A stretch of 64,000 nucleotides of DNA from Kitasatospora papulosa (GTDB lineage: Bacteria; Actinomycetota; Actinomycetes; Streptomycetales; Streptomycetaceae). Position numbers and translations under genes: made by a program. How positions within the stretch are numbered: position 1 is the stretch's first letter; each line of letters begins with the position of its first letter. Location of the stretch: positions 561,244 to 625,243 of the forward strand of contig NZ_JNYQ01000003.1 in NCBI RefSeq assembly GCF_000717245.1, given 5' to 3'. Below the pieces are notes generated by a model that was given only the letters and a program-made list of their open reading frames with translations, was not told the origin of the DNA and made no database searches. This document shows, piece by piece, positions 1-8,707 of the stretch.

Positions 1-517
1 CCTGGGCCAGGATCAGGACGTTCTGGACCTTGGCGGACAGCTCGGTCCCGATGACACACAGACCGGTCATCACCACGATCAGCAGCACGGTGAGCAGTTG
101 GCGGACAAAGGTGTTCTCCGCCCAGCTGTCGAGTCCGACGGCGAGGAGCCCGAAGCTGACGGCGATGTCCGCCAGCGAGCCCACCACGAGCACACCGGTC
201 ATCGCGATCGCCCAGCCGCCGAGCCATCCGGCCCACGGCCCCATGGCCCGCGTCACCCAGGAGAACGTCGTCCCGCAGTCCTGGTCGGCCTTGTTCAGGT
301 AGTAGAAGGCCGAGGCGATGAAGAGCATCGGCACGAAGGACGCGAAGAGGACCCCGGGTGCGTAGATGCCCACGAGGGCGACGATCGGACCGATCACCGC
401 GGCCACGGAGTAGGCGGGGGACGTGGCGTTCAGTCCGATGACCAGCGCGTCGACGAAACCGATCGCGTCCGGCTTCAAGCTAGCCGGCGGCGCTGATCCG
501 GCACGGTCCTCTGCCAT
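1..517 (-). CDS. APC-family amino acid permease (N-terminal part)
   Basis: The first 172 codons of an amino acid/polyamine transporter are present and the gene runs off the left edge. A hydrophilic N-terminus (MAEDRAGSAPP) is followed by VDALVIGLNATSPAYSVAAV, the conserved first helix of the amino acid-polyamine-organocation superfamily, with unwound-helix small residues. Helices 2 to 4 follow, including the DQDCGTTFSWVTRAMGPWAG segment typical of actinobacterial APC permeases. It would import or exchange an amino acid or amine across the cytoplasmic membrane. It lies about 125 bp downstream of the oxidoreductase gene on the same strand, so co-transcription and a shared substrate are plausible but unproven. 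The ATG start at 517 is the first in frame. Substrate unknown. Confidence 0.88.
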   Translation of the reverse strand, partial: MAEDRAGSAPPASLKPDAIGFVDALVIGLNATSPAYSVAAVIGPIVALVGIYAPGVLFASFVPMLFIASAFYYLNKADQDCGTTFSWVTRAMGPWAGWLGGWAIAMTGVLVVGSLADIAVSFGLLAVGLDSWAENTFVRQLLTVLLIVVMTGLCVIGTELSAKVQNVLILAQ

Positions 518-641
518 GCTCCCTCGCTCGGGTCACAGGCCTGAAGTAAAGGCGGAATATTTCCTTCCACATGCTAGGGAGGCCGGTTCCGGTGCGCACG
601 TCCGGTGCCGGCCGCTCCGGGCCGGACGCACGCGGCCGGCG

Positions 642-1862
642 TCACTGCTCGCGCATGCCCCACGGAGTTCCGTACTCGGTCAGCAGGTCGAGGAACGGCC
701 GGGGAGGCATGGCCTCCGGCCCCAGCACCCCGCTGCCGCCCCAGACACCGCCGGCGAGGAGTTCGAGGGCGGCGACGGGGTTGATCGCCGTCTGCCAGAC
801 CACGGCCTGGGAGCCGTACTCGCGCATCGACCACTGGTTGTCGACCACGTGGTACAGGTAGACCTCTCGGGGCCTCCCGTCCTTGACGCCCTTCACCCAG
901 GTGCCCGCGCACGTCTTCCCGTGCATGCGCTCCCCGAGTCCGGCCGGGTCGGGCAGACATGCCGCCACGACGTCGCGGGGCGAGACCATGACGTCGCCGG
1001 CACCGCTCTTCACCGACACCGGTTCCGTACGGTCGAGGCCCAGCTTGTGGAGTGTGCGCAGCACCCCGATGAACTCGTCGCCCAGCCCGTACTTGAACGT
1101 GACGCGCCGGGCGTCGAGCCGACGCGGGACGAGCAGCACCTCCTCGTGCTCGACGTTGACGCACTCGACGGGCCCGATGCCCTCCGGGAAGTCGAAGACC
1201 TCCGGATCACTGAAGGGCTCGGTGGTGAACCAGCCCCGCCCCTTCTCGTAGACGACCGGCGGGTTCAGGCACTCCTCGATGGTCGTCCAGATGTTGAAGG
1301 ACGGCGCGAAGTCGTAGCCGTCCACCGTCAGATCGGCGCCGTCACGGATTCCGATCTCATCGATCTCGTCGAACAGGTCGTCGGAGGCGTAGCGGGCGAA
1401 CACGTCCGACAGGCCGGGCTCCACCCCCATCCCGACCAGCGCGAGCCGTCCGGCGGCCTCCCAGTCGGCGGACCGGTCGAACTGCGCGTCCCCGAGTTTG
1501 ACACCGCACTCCTGGTAGGGGCGGGACGGATGGGGCCGGGACAGGGACATGGCCATGTCGAGATAGTGCACGCGGTGGGCGAGGGCCGCCTCGAACAGGG
1601 GCATGACGAACCGGGGATCGGTGGCGTTGAGCAGCACGTCGCAGCGGTGCTCCTCCAGGGCGGCGCGCACGGCCGCCGGATCCGAGGCGTCCAGCCGCAG
1701 TGCGCCGAAGCGGGCGCCGCTCTCCCCGAGCGCCGCGACGGCGCTCTCCGCCCGGGCCATGTCGTAGTCGGCGACCGCCATGTAATCGAAGAAGGGGCGA
1801 CGGGCCGCGATCCGGGTGATCGCCGTACCCACGCCCCCTGCGCCGACCAGGAGGACACGCAT
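642..1862 (-). CDS. saccharopine dehydrogenase-like NAD(P)-dependent oxidoreductase
   Basis: A 406-residue protein of the saccharopine dehydrogenase / carboxynorspermidine reductase / lysine 6-dehydrogenase type. The N-terminus MRVLLVGAGGVGTAITRIAA is a Rossmann fold with GxGxxG, and VADYDMARAE supplies the acidic end of strand 2. LLNATDPRFVMPLFEAAL and the YLDMAMSLS stretch are typical of the family, as is the GMGVEPGLSDVFA segment that begins the catalytic domain. The ATG at 1862 is preceded by GAGGAG at normal spacing. Reading further upstream in frame gives only low-complexity sequence. Probable role: oxidoreduction at an amino acid or polyamine secondary amine. The permease downstream suggests uptake plus catabolism of one amino compound (inference). 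Confidence 0.85.
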   Translation of the reverse strand: MRVLLVGAGGVGTAITRIAARRPFFDYMAVADYDMARAESAVAALGESGARFGALRLDASDPAAVRAALEEHRCDVLLNATDPRFVMPLFEAALAHRVHYLDMAMSLSRPHPSRPYQECGVKLGDAQFDRSADWEAAGRLALVGMGVEPGLSDVFARYASDDLFDEIDEIGIRDGADLTVDGYDFAPSFNIWTTIEECLNPPVVYEKGRGWFTTEPFSDPEVFDFPEGIGPVECVNVEHEEVLLVPRRLDARRVTFKYGLGDEFIGVLRTLHKLGLDRTEPVSVKSGAGDVMVSPRDVVAACLPDPAGLGERMHGKTCAGTWVKGVKDGRPREVYLYHVVDNQWSMREYGSQAVVWQTAINPVAALELLAGGVWGGSGVLGPEAMPPRPFLDLLTEYGTPWGMREQ

Positions 1863-2069
1863 GGGACACCACTCCTCTGCTGCTTCCGCCGCGGCGACGG
1901 GGCCGCCCGGCCGGTCCGGTGGAGTGGGGACGCTAACAGCCGCGCCGCCCTGCGGTGGACGACTCGTCGGGGCGGTGTCCCGCGTCCGGTCCATCCGCGC
2001 CGGGCACCGCCACCCGTACGGACTCCCGGCCCGGGCGGTCCGGGATCGTCGCGCCGCCGGAGAAGAGGC

Positions 2070-2104
2070 CGGCCCCACCGGCGGGGGGGGTGCCGGTGGG
2101 GCCG
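2070..2104. terminator. hairpin, likely terminator downstream of ung
   Basis: Perfect 13-bp arms at 2070-2082 and 2092-2104 flank a G-rich 9-nt loop. It lies about 160 bp beyond the ung stop codon and upstream of the oxidoreductase gene. There is no U tract, as is common in Streptomyces. The remainder of the 1863-2263 gap shows only a 14-bp direct repeat at 2220-2233 and 2247-2260. Confidence 0.5.
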
Positions 2105-2263
2105 GGTGCTCGCGGAGACACGGGAGGGGGTGTGCCTCAGGAGCTCGGGTCAAGGGGTCTTCTGCCCCTGGAGCGGGGACCTATGCGAGACGCCGGGCCG
2201 GGAGCCCGGGATGTGTCCGGTTCCGCGCGGCACGGGCTTGCGTCACGTTCCGCGCGGCACCGC

Positions 2264-2950
2264 TCACGGCAGACGCCAGTCCACCGGCTTCTCCCCCGCA
2301 CGCTCCAGGTAGTCGTTGGCACGACTGAAGGGGCGCGAACCGAAGAAGCCCCGGTCCGCCGACATCGGCGACGGATGGGCGGACTCGACGGCGGGCAGAT
2401 CGCCGAGGAGCGGCCGGATGTTGCGTGCGTCCCGTCCCCACAGCACCGAGACCATGGGCTTGCCCCGTGCCACCAGGGCTCGGATGGCCTGTTCGGTCAC
2501 TCCCTCCCAGCCCTTGCCGCGATGGGCCGCGGGCTTGCCCGGTGCCGTGGTCAGCGCCCTGTTGAGCAGGAGCACTCCCTGCCGCGTCCACGGTGTCAGG
2601 TCCCCGTTGGACGGCCGGGGAAGACCGAGGTCGGAGTGCAGCTCCCTGAAGATGTTCTCCAGGCTGCCCGGCAGCCGCCGGACGTCGGGCGCCACCGCGA
2701 AACTGAGCCCGATGGCCATTCCCGGTGTCGGGTAAGGGTCCTGACCGACGATCAGGACACGTACGTCGTCGAAGGGCTGCTGGAAGGCGCGCAGCACGTT
2801 CGTCCCCGCCGGAACATAGGTACGGCCCGCCCCGATCTCCGCACGCAGGAAGTTGCCCATCTCGGCGATGCGGCCCGCAACGGGCTCCAACGCCTTCGCC
2901 CAGCCGGGCTCCACAAGTTCGCTCAACGGTCGCGCTGCCACGAGCGTCAC
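2264..2950 (-). CDS. ung: uracil-DNA glycosylase, family 1
   Basis: A 228-residue family 1 uracil-DNA glycosylase, which removes uracil from DNA as the first step of base excision repair. The water-activating motif VGQDPYPTPG carries the catalytic Asp. Then come LLLNRALTT, the uracil-recognition region, and HPSPMSADRGFFGSRPFS, which contains the catalytic His and the minor-groove loop. I chose the GTG at 2950 (VTLVAARPLSELVEPGW) because homologues begin around ARPLSELV. A start at 2965 would add five residues. Streptomyces genomes often carry two ung copies. It is transcribed away from the adjacent sugar kinase. Confidence 0.93.
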   Translation of the reverse strand: MTLVAARPLSELVEPGWAKALEPVAGRIAEMGNFLRAEIGAGRTYVPAGTNVLRAFQQPFDDVRVLIVGQDPYPTPGMAIGLSFAVAPDVRRLPGSLENIFRELHSDLGLPRPSNGDLTPWTRQGVLLLNRALTTAPGKPAAHRGKGWEGVTEQAIRALVARGKPMVSVLWGRDARNIRPLLGDLPAVESAHPSPMSADRGFFGSRPFSRANDYLERAGEKPVDWRLP

Positions 2951-3056
2951 TCTACCGGCCCACACGGCCCCGAGTGATCATGAGGCCCCCACCGGGCGGA
3001 ACCGGGCGGTAGGGTGCCGGTCGTCGTCAGTCCCCCCACTCCCCCGGAGACCACGC

Positions 3057-3134
3057 ATGAGGCGCGCAGGCGTTCGTCCGCCGACAACGGGACCCGTGAT
3101 CCGCGTCGGCCGGGTACGGCGGTGGCTGCCGTGA
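3057..3134 (+). CDS. possible 25-codon leader ORF
   Basis: ATG at 3057 follows GGAG with 7-nt spacing and opens a 25-codon reading frame rich in Arg and Pro (MRRAGVRPPTTG...). Its TGA (3132-3134) overlaps the GTG start of the kinase (3131) in a GTGA arrangement. The kinase start itself has no convincing ribosome binding site, so translational coupling through this leader is plausible. No homology is recognised, and it may be a chance frame. Confidence 0.3.
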   Translation: MRRAGVRPPTTGPVIRVGRVRRWLP

Positions 3135-4123
3135 GCGCCGGCAGGTTCGTCCTCGGCATCGACTCGGGCGGCTCCGGGCTGCGGGTGGCGCTCGCACCGG
3201 CGGACACGGGACGCGCGGCCTTCACCACCGTCTGCGCCGAGCCGGTGCGGACGGGTGCGGACGGCATCGACGCCGGACATCTCCTGGAACAGGTGCTGCC
3301 CGCTACCGGCGGACTGCTGGTGGAGGCCGGCCCCGGAGCGGTCGTCGACGCCGCGGCCGTCGGAGCGGCCGGAATGGCGACCCTCGGCGACCGGTTGCGG
3401 GCCGAGCTACCGAAGGCCTTCGCCGACTCGCTGGGCGTACGGCGGGTGGCCCTGGCCGCAGACGCCGTGACGGCGTACGCCGGAGCCCTGGGCGGTCGGC
3501 CCGGAGCGGTCGTCGCGGGCGGCACGGGCATGATCGCGCTCGGCACCGACCTGACCGCGTGGCGCAGGGCGGACGGCTGGGGCCACCTCCTGGGGGACAG
3601 CGGTGGCGGCGCCTGGATCGGCCGGGCCGGGCTCGATGCCGCGATGCGGGCCCACGACGGACGGCGCGGTGGTTCGCCGGCGCTGCTGGCCCGGCTCGAG
3701 GCGGTCCTCGGTCCGGCGACCGGGCTGCCGGGTCTCCTGTACCCGCGCACGGACCGCCCCGCGCTGCTGGCCTCCTTCGCCCCGGAGGTAGGGGCCTGTG
3801 CCGCCGGTGACGAGGTCGCGGCCAGGATCCTGCGGGAGGCGGCGGCGCACATCGCGGAGGCGGCGGCCGCGGTGTGCCCAGGCCCCACCGGCTCCGGTAC
3901 CGACGGCTGCGAAGTAGCTCTGACCGGTGGGCTGTTCCGCATGGGCGAGCCCCTCCTCGGGCCGTTGCGCGGGGAGCTGGCCCGGCAGGTTCCGCACGCG
4001 CGCGTGGTCCCGGCGGAGAGCGACCCGCTGCACGGCGCCCTGGAGATCGCCCGGAGCCTCGCCGGCCCGGGGCTGCGACTGCCGCACCACCCGACCCTGC
4101 TGTTCGTACCGGGAGTAACGTAG
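3131..4123 (+). CDS. BadF/BadG-family sugar kinase (N-acetylglucosamine kinase-like)
   Basis: A 330-residue ASKHA-fold kinase. FVLGIDSGGSGLRVAL is the phosphate-1 loop, GAVVAGGTGMIALG the phosphate-2 segment, and GDSGGGAWIGRAGLDAAMRAHDGR the family signature of N-acetylglucosamine kinase-like BadF/BadG/BcrA/BcrD proteins. The adenosine motif is near VALTGGLFRMGEPLL. Likely role: ATP-dependent phosphorylation of an amino sugar in the cytoplasm; the exact sugar cannot be read from sequence. The GTG at 3131 starts just before the conserved region. Upstream in-frame sequence is low complexity. It is divergent from ung, with about 180 bp between the starts. Confidence 0.82.
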   Translation: MSAGRFVLGIDSGGSGLRVALAPADTGRAAFTTVCAEPVRTGADGIDAGHLLEQVLPATGGLLVEAGPGAVVDAAAVGAAGMATLGDRLRAELPKAFADSLGVRRVALAADAVTAYAGALGGRPGAVVAGGTGMIALGTDLTAWRRADGWGHLLGDSGGGAWIGRAGLDAAMRAHDGRRGGSPALLARLEAVLGPATGLPGLLYPRTDRPALLASFAPEVGACAAGDEVAARILREAAAHIAEAAAAVCPGPTGSGTDGCEVALTGGLFRMGEPLLGPLRGELARQVPHARVVPAESDPLHGALEIARSLAGPGLRLPHHPTLLFVPGVT

Positions 4124-4261
4124 GCGATTCGACCGCTCGGCTGTCGGGACAGAGCAGGCCAGTCACCATCCATGCCGCCCAACAGACATATACGGACAGA
4201 TAACGCCTGACCGCCCCCTCCCCGAACAGGGGGGCACCCAAAACCAGTAGCATGCGGCGCC

Positions 4262-5185
4262 ATGAGCACCCCCACTGGGCCCGCTTCCGGCCTGCCTGTA
4301 CGAATGCCGCGACCTCGCCAGTCCGGACGGCACCGCCGCCCGGAGCCCGTGGTCGCACCTGAGGGCGCCGCCGCGCTCGTTCTCGCCCTTCCCGGTACCC
4401 CTTCCCCGGCCTCGCGCAGCCTGGCCGAGGAAGTCATCAGCATCGCCCGTTCCGAACTGCCCGGCCTGAACGCGCAGATCGGTTATCTCGACGGCGACGA
4501 CGCCGAATATCCCACCCTTGCCTCCGTACTCACCCATGCCGCAGCCGAGCGCACCGCGCGCTACGAGCAGGCCACCGCCGCGGGCCGTGAGGTCGCCGAG
4601 CCCTCGGGCCCGTCCGCCGTCGTGGTGCCGCTGCTCGCCGGCCCGGACAGCGCGATGATCCGGCGGATACGGCAGACGGTCATGGACAGCGGCACACAGG
4701 CCGAGCTGACCGATGTGCTGGGTCCGCACCCGCTGCTCGCCGAGGCGCTGCACGTGCGCCTCTCGGAGGCAGGTCTGGCCCGCGCCGACCGCGCGAGGCT
4801 CTTCACCGTGGCCACCGCCGCCGACGGCATCGTGCTGGCCACGGTGGGCGGCGAGGAGGCCGTGCAGGCCGCCGGCATCACCGGAATGCTGCTGGCCGCC
4901 CGTCTCGCCGTGCCGGTGATGGCCGCGGCCCTGGACGTGGAGGGCTCGGTCGCCTCGATCGCGGCACAGCTCCAGGACTCCGGCTCCACCCAGCTCGCGC
5001 TCGCGCCGTACCTGGTGGGCCCCGAGATCGACGCCGCGCTCCTGGACGCCGCGGCCAAGGAGGCCGGCTGCGCGACCGCCGAGCCCCTCGGCGCCTACCC
5101 GGCCATCGGCAAGCTCGTCCTCTCGCTGTACGCGACGACCCTGGGGATCACCCCGGCGACTCCGCAGGGGGCGCAGGCGCACTGA
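4262..5185 (+). CDS. CbiX/SirB-like protein lacking the chelatase histidines
   Basis: A 307-residue protein with two alpha/beta halves like sirohydrochlorin/cobalt chelatases. The family's VVVPLLxxG segment (SAVVVPLLAGPDSAMIRR) and LGPHPLLAEAL segment are clear. However, the first-strand HGS is replaced by LPGTPSP, and the usual G-x-H in the VVVPLLxxG region reads GPDS, so both metal-binding His positions appear lost. About 35 residues of basic, Pro-rich N-terminus precede the fold. Enzymatic ferrochelation or cobaltochelation is therefore doubtful; a binding or regulatory role is possible. The gene lies between the kinase and a convergent lactonase gene and ends just before a 30-bp inverted repeat. 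Confidence 0.7.
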   Translation: MSTPTGPASGLPVRMPRPRQSGRHRRPEPVVAPEGAAALVLALPGTPSPASRSLAEEVISIARSELPGLNAQIGYLDGDDAEYPTLASVLTHAAAERTARYEQATAAGREVAEPSGPSAVVVPLLAGPDSAMIRRIRQTVMDSGTQAELTDVLGPHPLLAEALHVRLSEAGLARADRARLFTVATAADGIVLATVGGEEAVQAAGITGMLLAARLAVPVMAAALDVEGSVASIAAQLQDSGSTQLALAPYLVGPEIDAALLDAAAKEAGCATAEPLGAYPAIGKLVLSLYATTLGITPATPQGAQAH

Positions 5186-5197
5186 CGTGCGCCGCGG

Positions 5198-5262
5198 CCT
5201 CCGGTACGCCGACGGGGCGCGGACAGGCAGAACCTGTCCGCGCCCCGTCGGCGTACCGGAGG
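5198..5262. terminator. bidirectional terminator, 30-bp perfect stem
   Basis: Arms 5198-5227 and 5233-5262 are perfect 30-bp inverted complements around a 5-nt loop (CAGAA). The hairpin sits in the 99-bp gap between convergent genes, so it can serve both strands. No U tract is present on either side. Confidence 0.9.
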
Positions 5263-5284
5263 AAATCCGTCGTGTCCGACGCCG

Positions 5285-6355
5285 TCAGGCCAGGACCACG
5301 CAGGAGGCGGCCGGGACCTCGACGGACCCCGCGTGGACCGGGATGCCCGTCTCCGCGTCCACGGCGAACCAGCTGACGTTCCCCGAGTGCTCGTTGGCGG
5401 CGTACAGCCACTGGCCCGTGGGGTCGAGGGTGAGGTCGCGGGGCCAGCGTCCGCCGCAGCCCACGGCCGCCGCCAGGACGGCTTTCTCGGCCGTCTCGTC
5501 GAGGGTCAGGACCGAGATGCTGTCGTGCCCGCGGTTGGCCGTCCACAGGAACCGGCCGTCGTGCGAGACCACCACCTCCGACGGGTACGTCCGCGGGGCG
5601 TCGCCCTCGTCGTGGTCGTGCGGCAGCACCGGCGTCTCGCCGAGCGGTTCGAGGACACCCTCCGCGGCGCCCCAGCGGCACACGGTGACGGTCGGCTCCA
5701 GCTCGTTCAGGACGTACAGGTGTCCCCCGGCAGGGTGAAAGGCGAGATGGCGGGGCCCGGTACCCGGCCGGAGAGCCGTCTCGGTGTGCAGCCGCAGGGA
5801 GCCGGTGCCGGGGTCGAGGGCGCAGACACGTACGGAGTCCGTACCGAGGTCCACGCTCAGCACCCACGTCCCCGAGGGGTCGGCCAGGACCTGGTGCGCG
5901 TGCGGGCCCGACTGGCGGCCCTCGTCGGGGCCGTGCCCCTCGTGGGCCAGCCGCCCGGCGGCCGGACCGGGTGAACCGTCCTCCCGTAGAGGCAGCACGG
6001 TGACACCGCCGGAACCGTAGTTGGCCGTGAGCAGGTGACCGGCGGCGAGGGACAGATGAGTGGGACTGCTCCCGTCGACCGGCCGCACCTCACCGATCAG
6101 CCGCGGCGTGCCGTCGTCGTCCACCCCGAACGCCGCGACGGCACCGTCCGAGGTCTCGCTCACCGCGTAGAGCACGGTCGTGTCCGCCCCCGGAGCGCGG
6201 CCGACCGCGAGGAAGGACGGATCGGCCACGGCGTCCGTGGACGCGAGGAGTGACAGCGCGCCCGTGTCCCGGTCGACGGCGGCGACGGTGACACCGCGGC
6301 CGCCCGCCGACGTGAACGATCCTATGAATGCCCGCTGTGCGTGGTCGGCGCTCAT
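5285..6355 (-). CDS. lactonase-family seven-bladed beta-propeller (6-phosphogluconolactonase-like)
   Basis: A 356-residue lactonase-fold protein (Pgl/YbhE-type). Evidence: RAFIGSFTSAGGRGVTVAAVD at the N-terminus, repeated blade motifs such as DGTPRLIGE, DPSGTWVLSVDLGTDSVRV, GPRHLAFHPAGGHLYVLNEL, SHDGRFLWTANRGHDSISV and DPTGQWLYAANEHSGNVSWF. Family members hydrolyse 6-phosphogluconolactone or related lactones; many actinobacterial members are uncharacterised. Internal ATG 6355 (MSADH) is preceded by GAGGGG and is preferred to 6373. The end faces the shared hairpin at 5198-5262. No signal peptide, so it is probably cytoplasmic. Confidence 0.83.
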   Translation of the reverse strand: MSADHAQRAFIGSFTSAGGRGVTVAAVDRDTGALSLLASTDAVADPSFLAVGRAPGADTTVLYAVSETSDGAVAAFGVDDDGTPRLIGEVRPVDGSSPTHLSLAAGHLLTANYGSGGVTVLPLREDGSPGPAAGRLAHEGHGPDEGRQSGPHAHQVLADPSGTWVLSVDLGTDSVRVCALDPGTGSLRLHTETALRPGTGPRHLAFHPAGGHLYVLNELEPTVTVCRWGAAEGVLEPLGETPVLPHDHDEGDAPRTYPSEVVVSHDGRFLWTANRGHDSISVLTLDETAEKAVLAAAVGCGGRWPRDLTLDPTGQWLYAANEHSGNVSWFAVDAETGIPVHAGSVEVPAASCVVLA

Positions 6356-6445
6356 CGCGCTACCCCTCTTCACGTCCGTCCCGATCTTCCCGGCCGACGG
6401 TAGCAGGCAGCGGTTTACGGGCCGGGCCGGAAACGGACGACCGGG

Positions 6446-7957
6446 TCAGGCGCCGACCAGCGGAGAACGCGGGGAGCTGTGCAGGGGCGCGGCAAGCTCC
6501 GCGAGCGCCCTCTCCAGACTGTGGAGGTGGGCCAGCGCGGGTTCGGCGACATGGACGGGCGCGAGGGCGCCTTCGACGGCGGCCGCCGCGCGGTACCTGC
6601 GCACCCGCGACGTCAGCGTCTCCACCGATGCCTCCACACGCCAGCAGGCGGCGGCCAGCCGGGCGTCGTGCGACGCCTCCGGGTCCGCCGCGACGGAGGC
6701 CAGCCCGCGCACCTCCCGTACGCAGACGTCGAGCAGCGCGAGAACCTGTCCGGCCCGGGCCCGGCGGGCGCGGAAGGGGCTCAGCGGATGTACGAGGGGG
6801 CCGAGCGACAGCCGCACCCGTCCGAGCAGCGCCTCCAGCTCGGCGACACGGGGGGCGGGGTCGGCGGTCGGCGAACCGGCGAGCCGGGCGGTGGCCTCGG
6901 CGGTGCAGGCGTGCACGCAGCGAAGGGCGCGCTGGATCCAGGCGTCCGTCGTGGCGTGTGTCGTGACCGGCAGGACGAGGAGCACCGCCACCGTGGCGCC
7001 GAGCGCCCCGGCGCCGGTCTCCACGAGGCGCAGCGCGAGCAGCGCCGGGTCGAGCACGCCGAGCAGCCCGTACAACGTCCCCGCCAGGACCGTCACCGAG
7101 AACATCATCCAGGTGTAGGAGACGGCGGCCGTGTAGAAGATCCCGAAGACGCCGAGCGCCACCAGGACCGCCGAGGGCAGCGCCGAGCCGTGCAGCGGCG
7201 CGATGACGAGCAGCCCGACGGGGATGCCCGCCAGCGTCCCGAGGACGCGGCGGAAACTCCGGACCAGGGTCTCGCCGCGCGACGTGGTGTTGACGAAGAC
7301 CCACCAGGTGGCGCCCACGGCCCAGTACCAGCGCTCGCCGGAGAGGAACTGGCCCGCGAGCAGCGCCAGAGCCCCTCCCACCATCGCCTGGACGGCCTGC
7401 CGGGTGGTCGCCCGGGCCAGCCCGCGAGCGGCAGCCGGTGCGAGGACGGGGGCGGCGGGCAGCCGTCGCTCGTAGCACCAGAGCCCGAAGCGGACGGCGG
7501 AGGCGGCGAGCAGGGAGAGCAGGACGGCGGCGTACAGCTCGGGCAGTTGCCCCGGCAGGGTGTGGAGGAACTGCGTGATGAAGAACGCCATGAACGCGAA
7601 CACCCCGAGCGAGTGACCTCGCGGCCCCCAGCGCCTGGCGTACACACCCGCGCCCATGACCGCGAGGAACGCGAGATCGCGGGCCACGGGGACATCGTGC
7701 AGCACGGCGGCGAGGGCGAGGACGGGGAGCCCCACGACCGGCAGCAGCGCCGTCGTGACCGCCTGCCCGCGCACGGTGGGATCGGTCACGGTGAAGAGGG
7801 CCAGCAGCGCCGCGAGGCCACCGGTGACGGCGCCGACGAGCGAGTGCCCGGCCAGCCCGCACACGATCACGGCCAGCCCGATACCGAGGACGGCCCTGGT
7901 CGCGTGGCGCAGCCGCAGCCACCCCGGATCCGGTGCCACGAACGCCCTCTTCAGCAC
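6446..7957 (-). CDS. FUSC-family integral membrane protein (aromatic acid exporter-like)
   Basis: A 503-residue membrane protein with two blocks of hydrophobic helices: residues about 20-190, then the FUSC-type block beginning RQAVQAMVGGALALLAGQFLSGERWYWAVGATWWVFVN. A cytoplasmic helical C-terminal third rich in Arg/Leu follows. This architecture matches fusaric-acid-resistance / aromatic carboxylate efflux-like proteins. Substrate unknown. I prefer GTG 7957 (VLKRAF), which has AAGGGGCGGG upstream; GTG 7975 is an alternative adding six residues. The flanks are monocistronic on this strand, about 90 bp from the lactonase gene. Confidence 0.78.
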   Translation of the reverse strand: MLKRAFVAPDPGWLRLRHATRAVLGIGLAVIVCGLAGHSLVGAVTGGLAALLALFTVTDPTVRGQAVTTALLPVVGLPVLALAAVLHDVPVARDLAFLAVMGAGVYARRWGPRGHSLGVFAFMAFFITQFLHTLPGQLPELYAAVLLSLLAASAVRFGLWCYERRLPAAPVLAPAAARGLARATTRQAVQAMVGGALALLAGQFLSGERWYWAVGATWWVFVNTTSRGETLVRSFRRVLGTLAGIPVGLLVIAPLHGSALPSAVLVALGVFGIFYTAAVSYTWMMFSVTVLAGTLYGLLGVLDPALLALRLVETGAGALGATVAVLLVLPVTTHATTDAWIQRALRCVHACTAEATARLAGSPTADPAPRVAELEALLGRVRLSLGPLVHPLSPFRARRARAGQVLALLDVCVREVRGLASVAADPEASHDARLAAACWRVEASVETLTSRVRRYRAAAAVEGALAPVHVAEPALAHLHSLERALAELAAPLHSSPRSPLVGA

Positions 7958-8172
7958 AGTTTCCCGCCCCTTCACACGAAAAAGGGCGCCACGGAATCCG
8001 CAGCGCCATCGACCGTGTCATCACACCACGACGCCGACCCCTGGCTCAACAGATGCCCGCAGGACTGTGCCATTGGTACAGCGGATTCGCGCACACGCGA
8101 GCCAGGGATCGGCCAATGGCCGGGGCCGGCCGCGCGTTCCCCGCCGGGCGAGTGGGCCGCCCCGCGCGTCCG

Positions 8173-8640
8173 TCAGCGCCCGTACGCCGTCCGGCACAGA
8201 TCGACGACCTCGGAGGACGCGACCCCCTGACCCGTCGCGCAGACGGTGCGCATGTCGTAGGTGCGCCGCGGCTGGGGCCGGAGGGGCACTCCCGCGCGGC
8301 GCGGCGGCGCGGTGCGGGCGGGAATCACGTGTCGCGGCCGGTCCCGGGCCTCCGCGCGGGCCGGCGGAACCACCGCGGCCGCCGGCCCGGCAGGGGCGCC
8401 GGAGCGCTTGCCCTTCCTCGGCTTCTTCCCGTCGGCGCGCTCCGGCTCCCCTTCCGCCTTCCCCAGGGCGTCATGGACGGCCGGGGGTGCGGAGGGCGGC
8501 GTGGACGCCTGCGCGGCGGGGGCGTTGCCCTGACGCCCGGACACCACGGGGGCGGGTCTCTGCGCCTCGGACTGGACGGAGACACAGCCGGCCGTACTCA
8601 GCAGGGCGACGAGCGCGAGGGACGCGGTCCGCAGGTTCAT
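8173..8640 (-). CDS. small secreted lipoprotein of unknown function
   Basis: A 155-residue protein starting MNLRTASLALVALLSTAGC, a lipoprotein signal peptide with lipobox LSTAGC (Cys19 lipidated). The mature part is Pro/Ala/Lys-rich and probably disordered to about residue 115. It ends in a short conserved-looking segment RTYDMRTVCATGQGVASSEVVDLCRTAYGR with two Cys that could form a disulfide. That tail resembles a small secreted domain seen at the end of many Streptomyces envelope proteins, but I cannot name it. Start 8640 is chosen because it places the signal peptide at the N-terminus. Confidence 0.7.
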   Translation of the reverse strand: MNLRTASLALVALLSTAGCVSVQSEAQRPAPVVSGRQGNAPAAQASTPPSAPPAVHDALGKAEGEPERADGKKPRKGKRSGAPAGPAAAVVPPARAEARDRPRHVIPARTAPPRRAGVPLRPQPRRTYDMRTVCATGQGVASSEVVDLCRTAYGR

Positions 8641-8707
8641 GCCCTGGTCAACGACGAGGGGCACGACCGGACACGTCGGCGGCCCCCGGTCGCGCGGACG
8701 CCGCCGC

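Noticed and set aside
642..2153. Upstream extension of the oxidoreductase to 2153
   Set aside because: The residues before MRVLLVG are Pro/Arg/Ala-rich and unlike the family; ATG 1862 has a good ribosome binding site.
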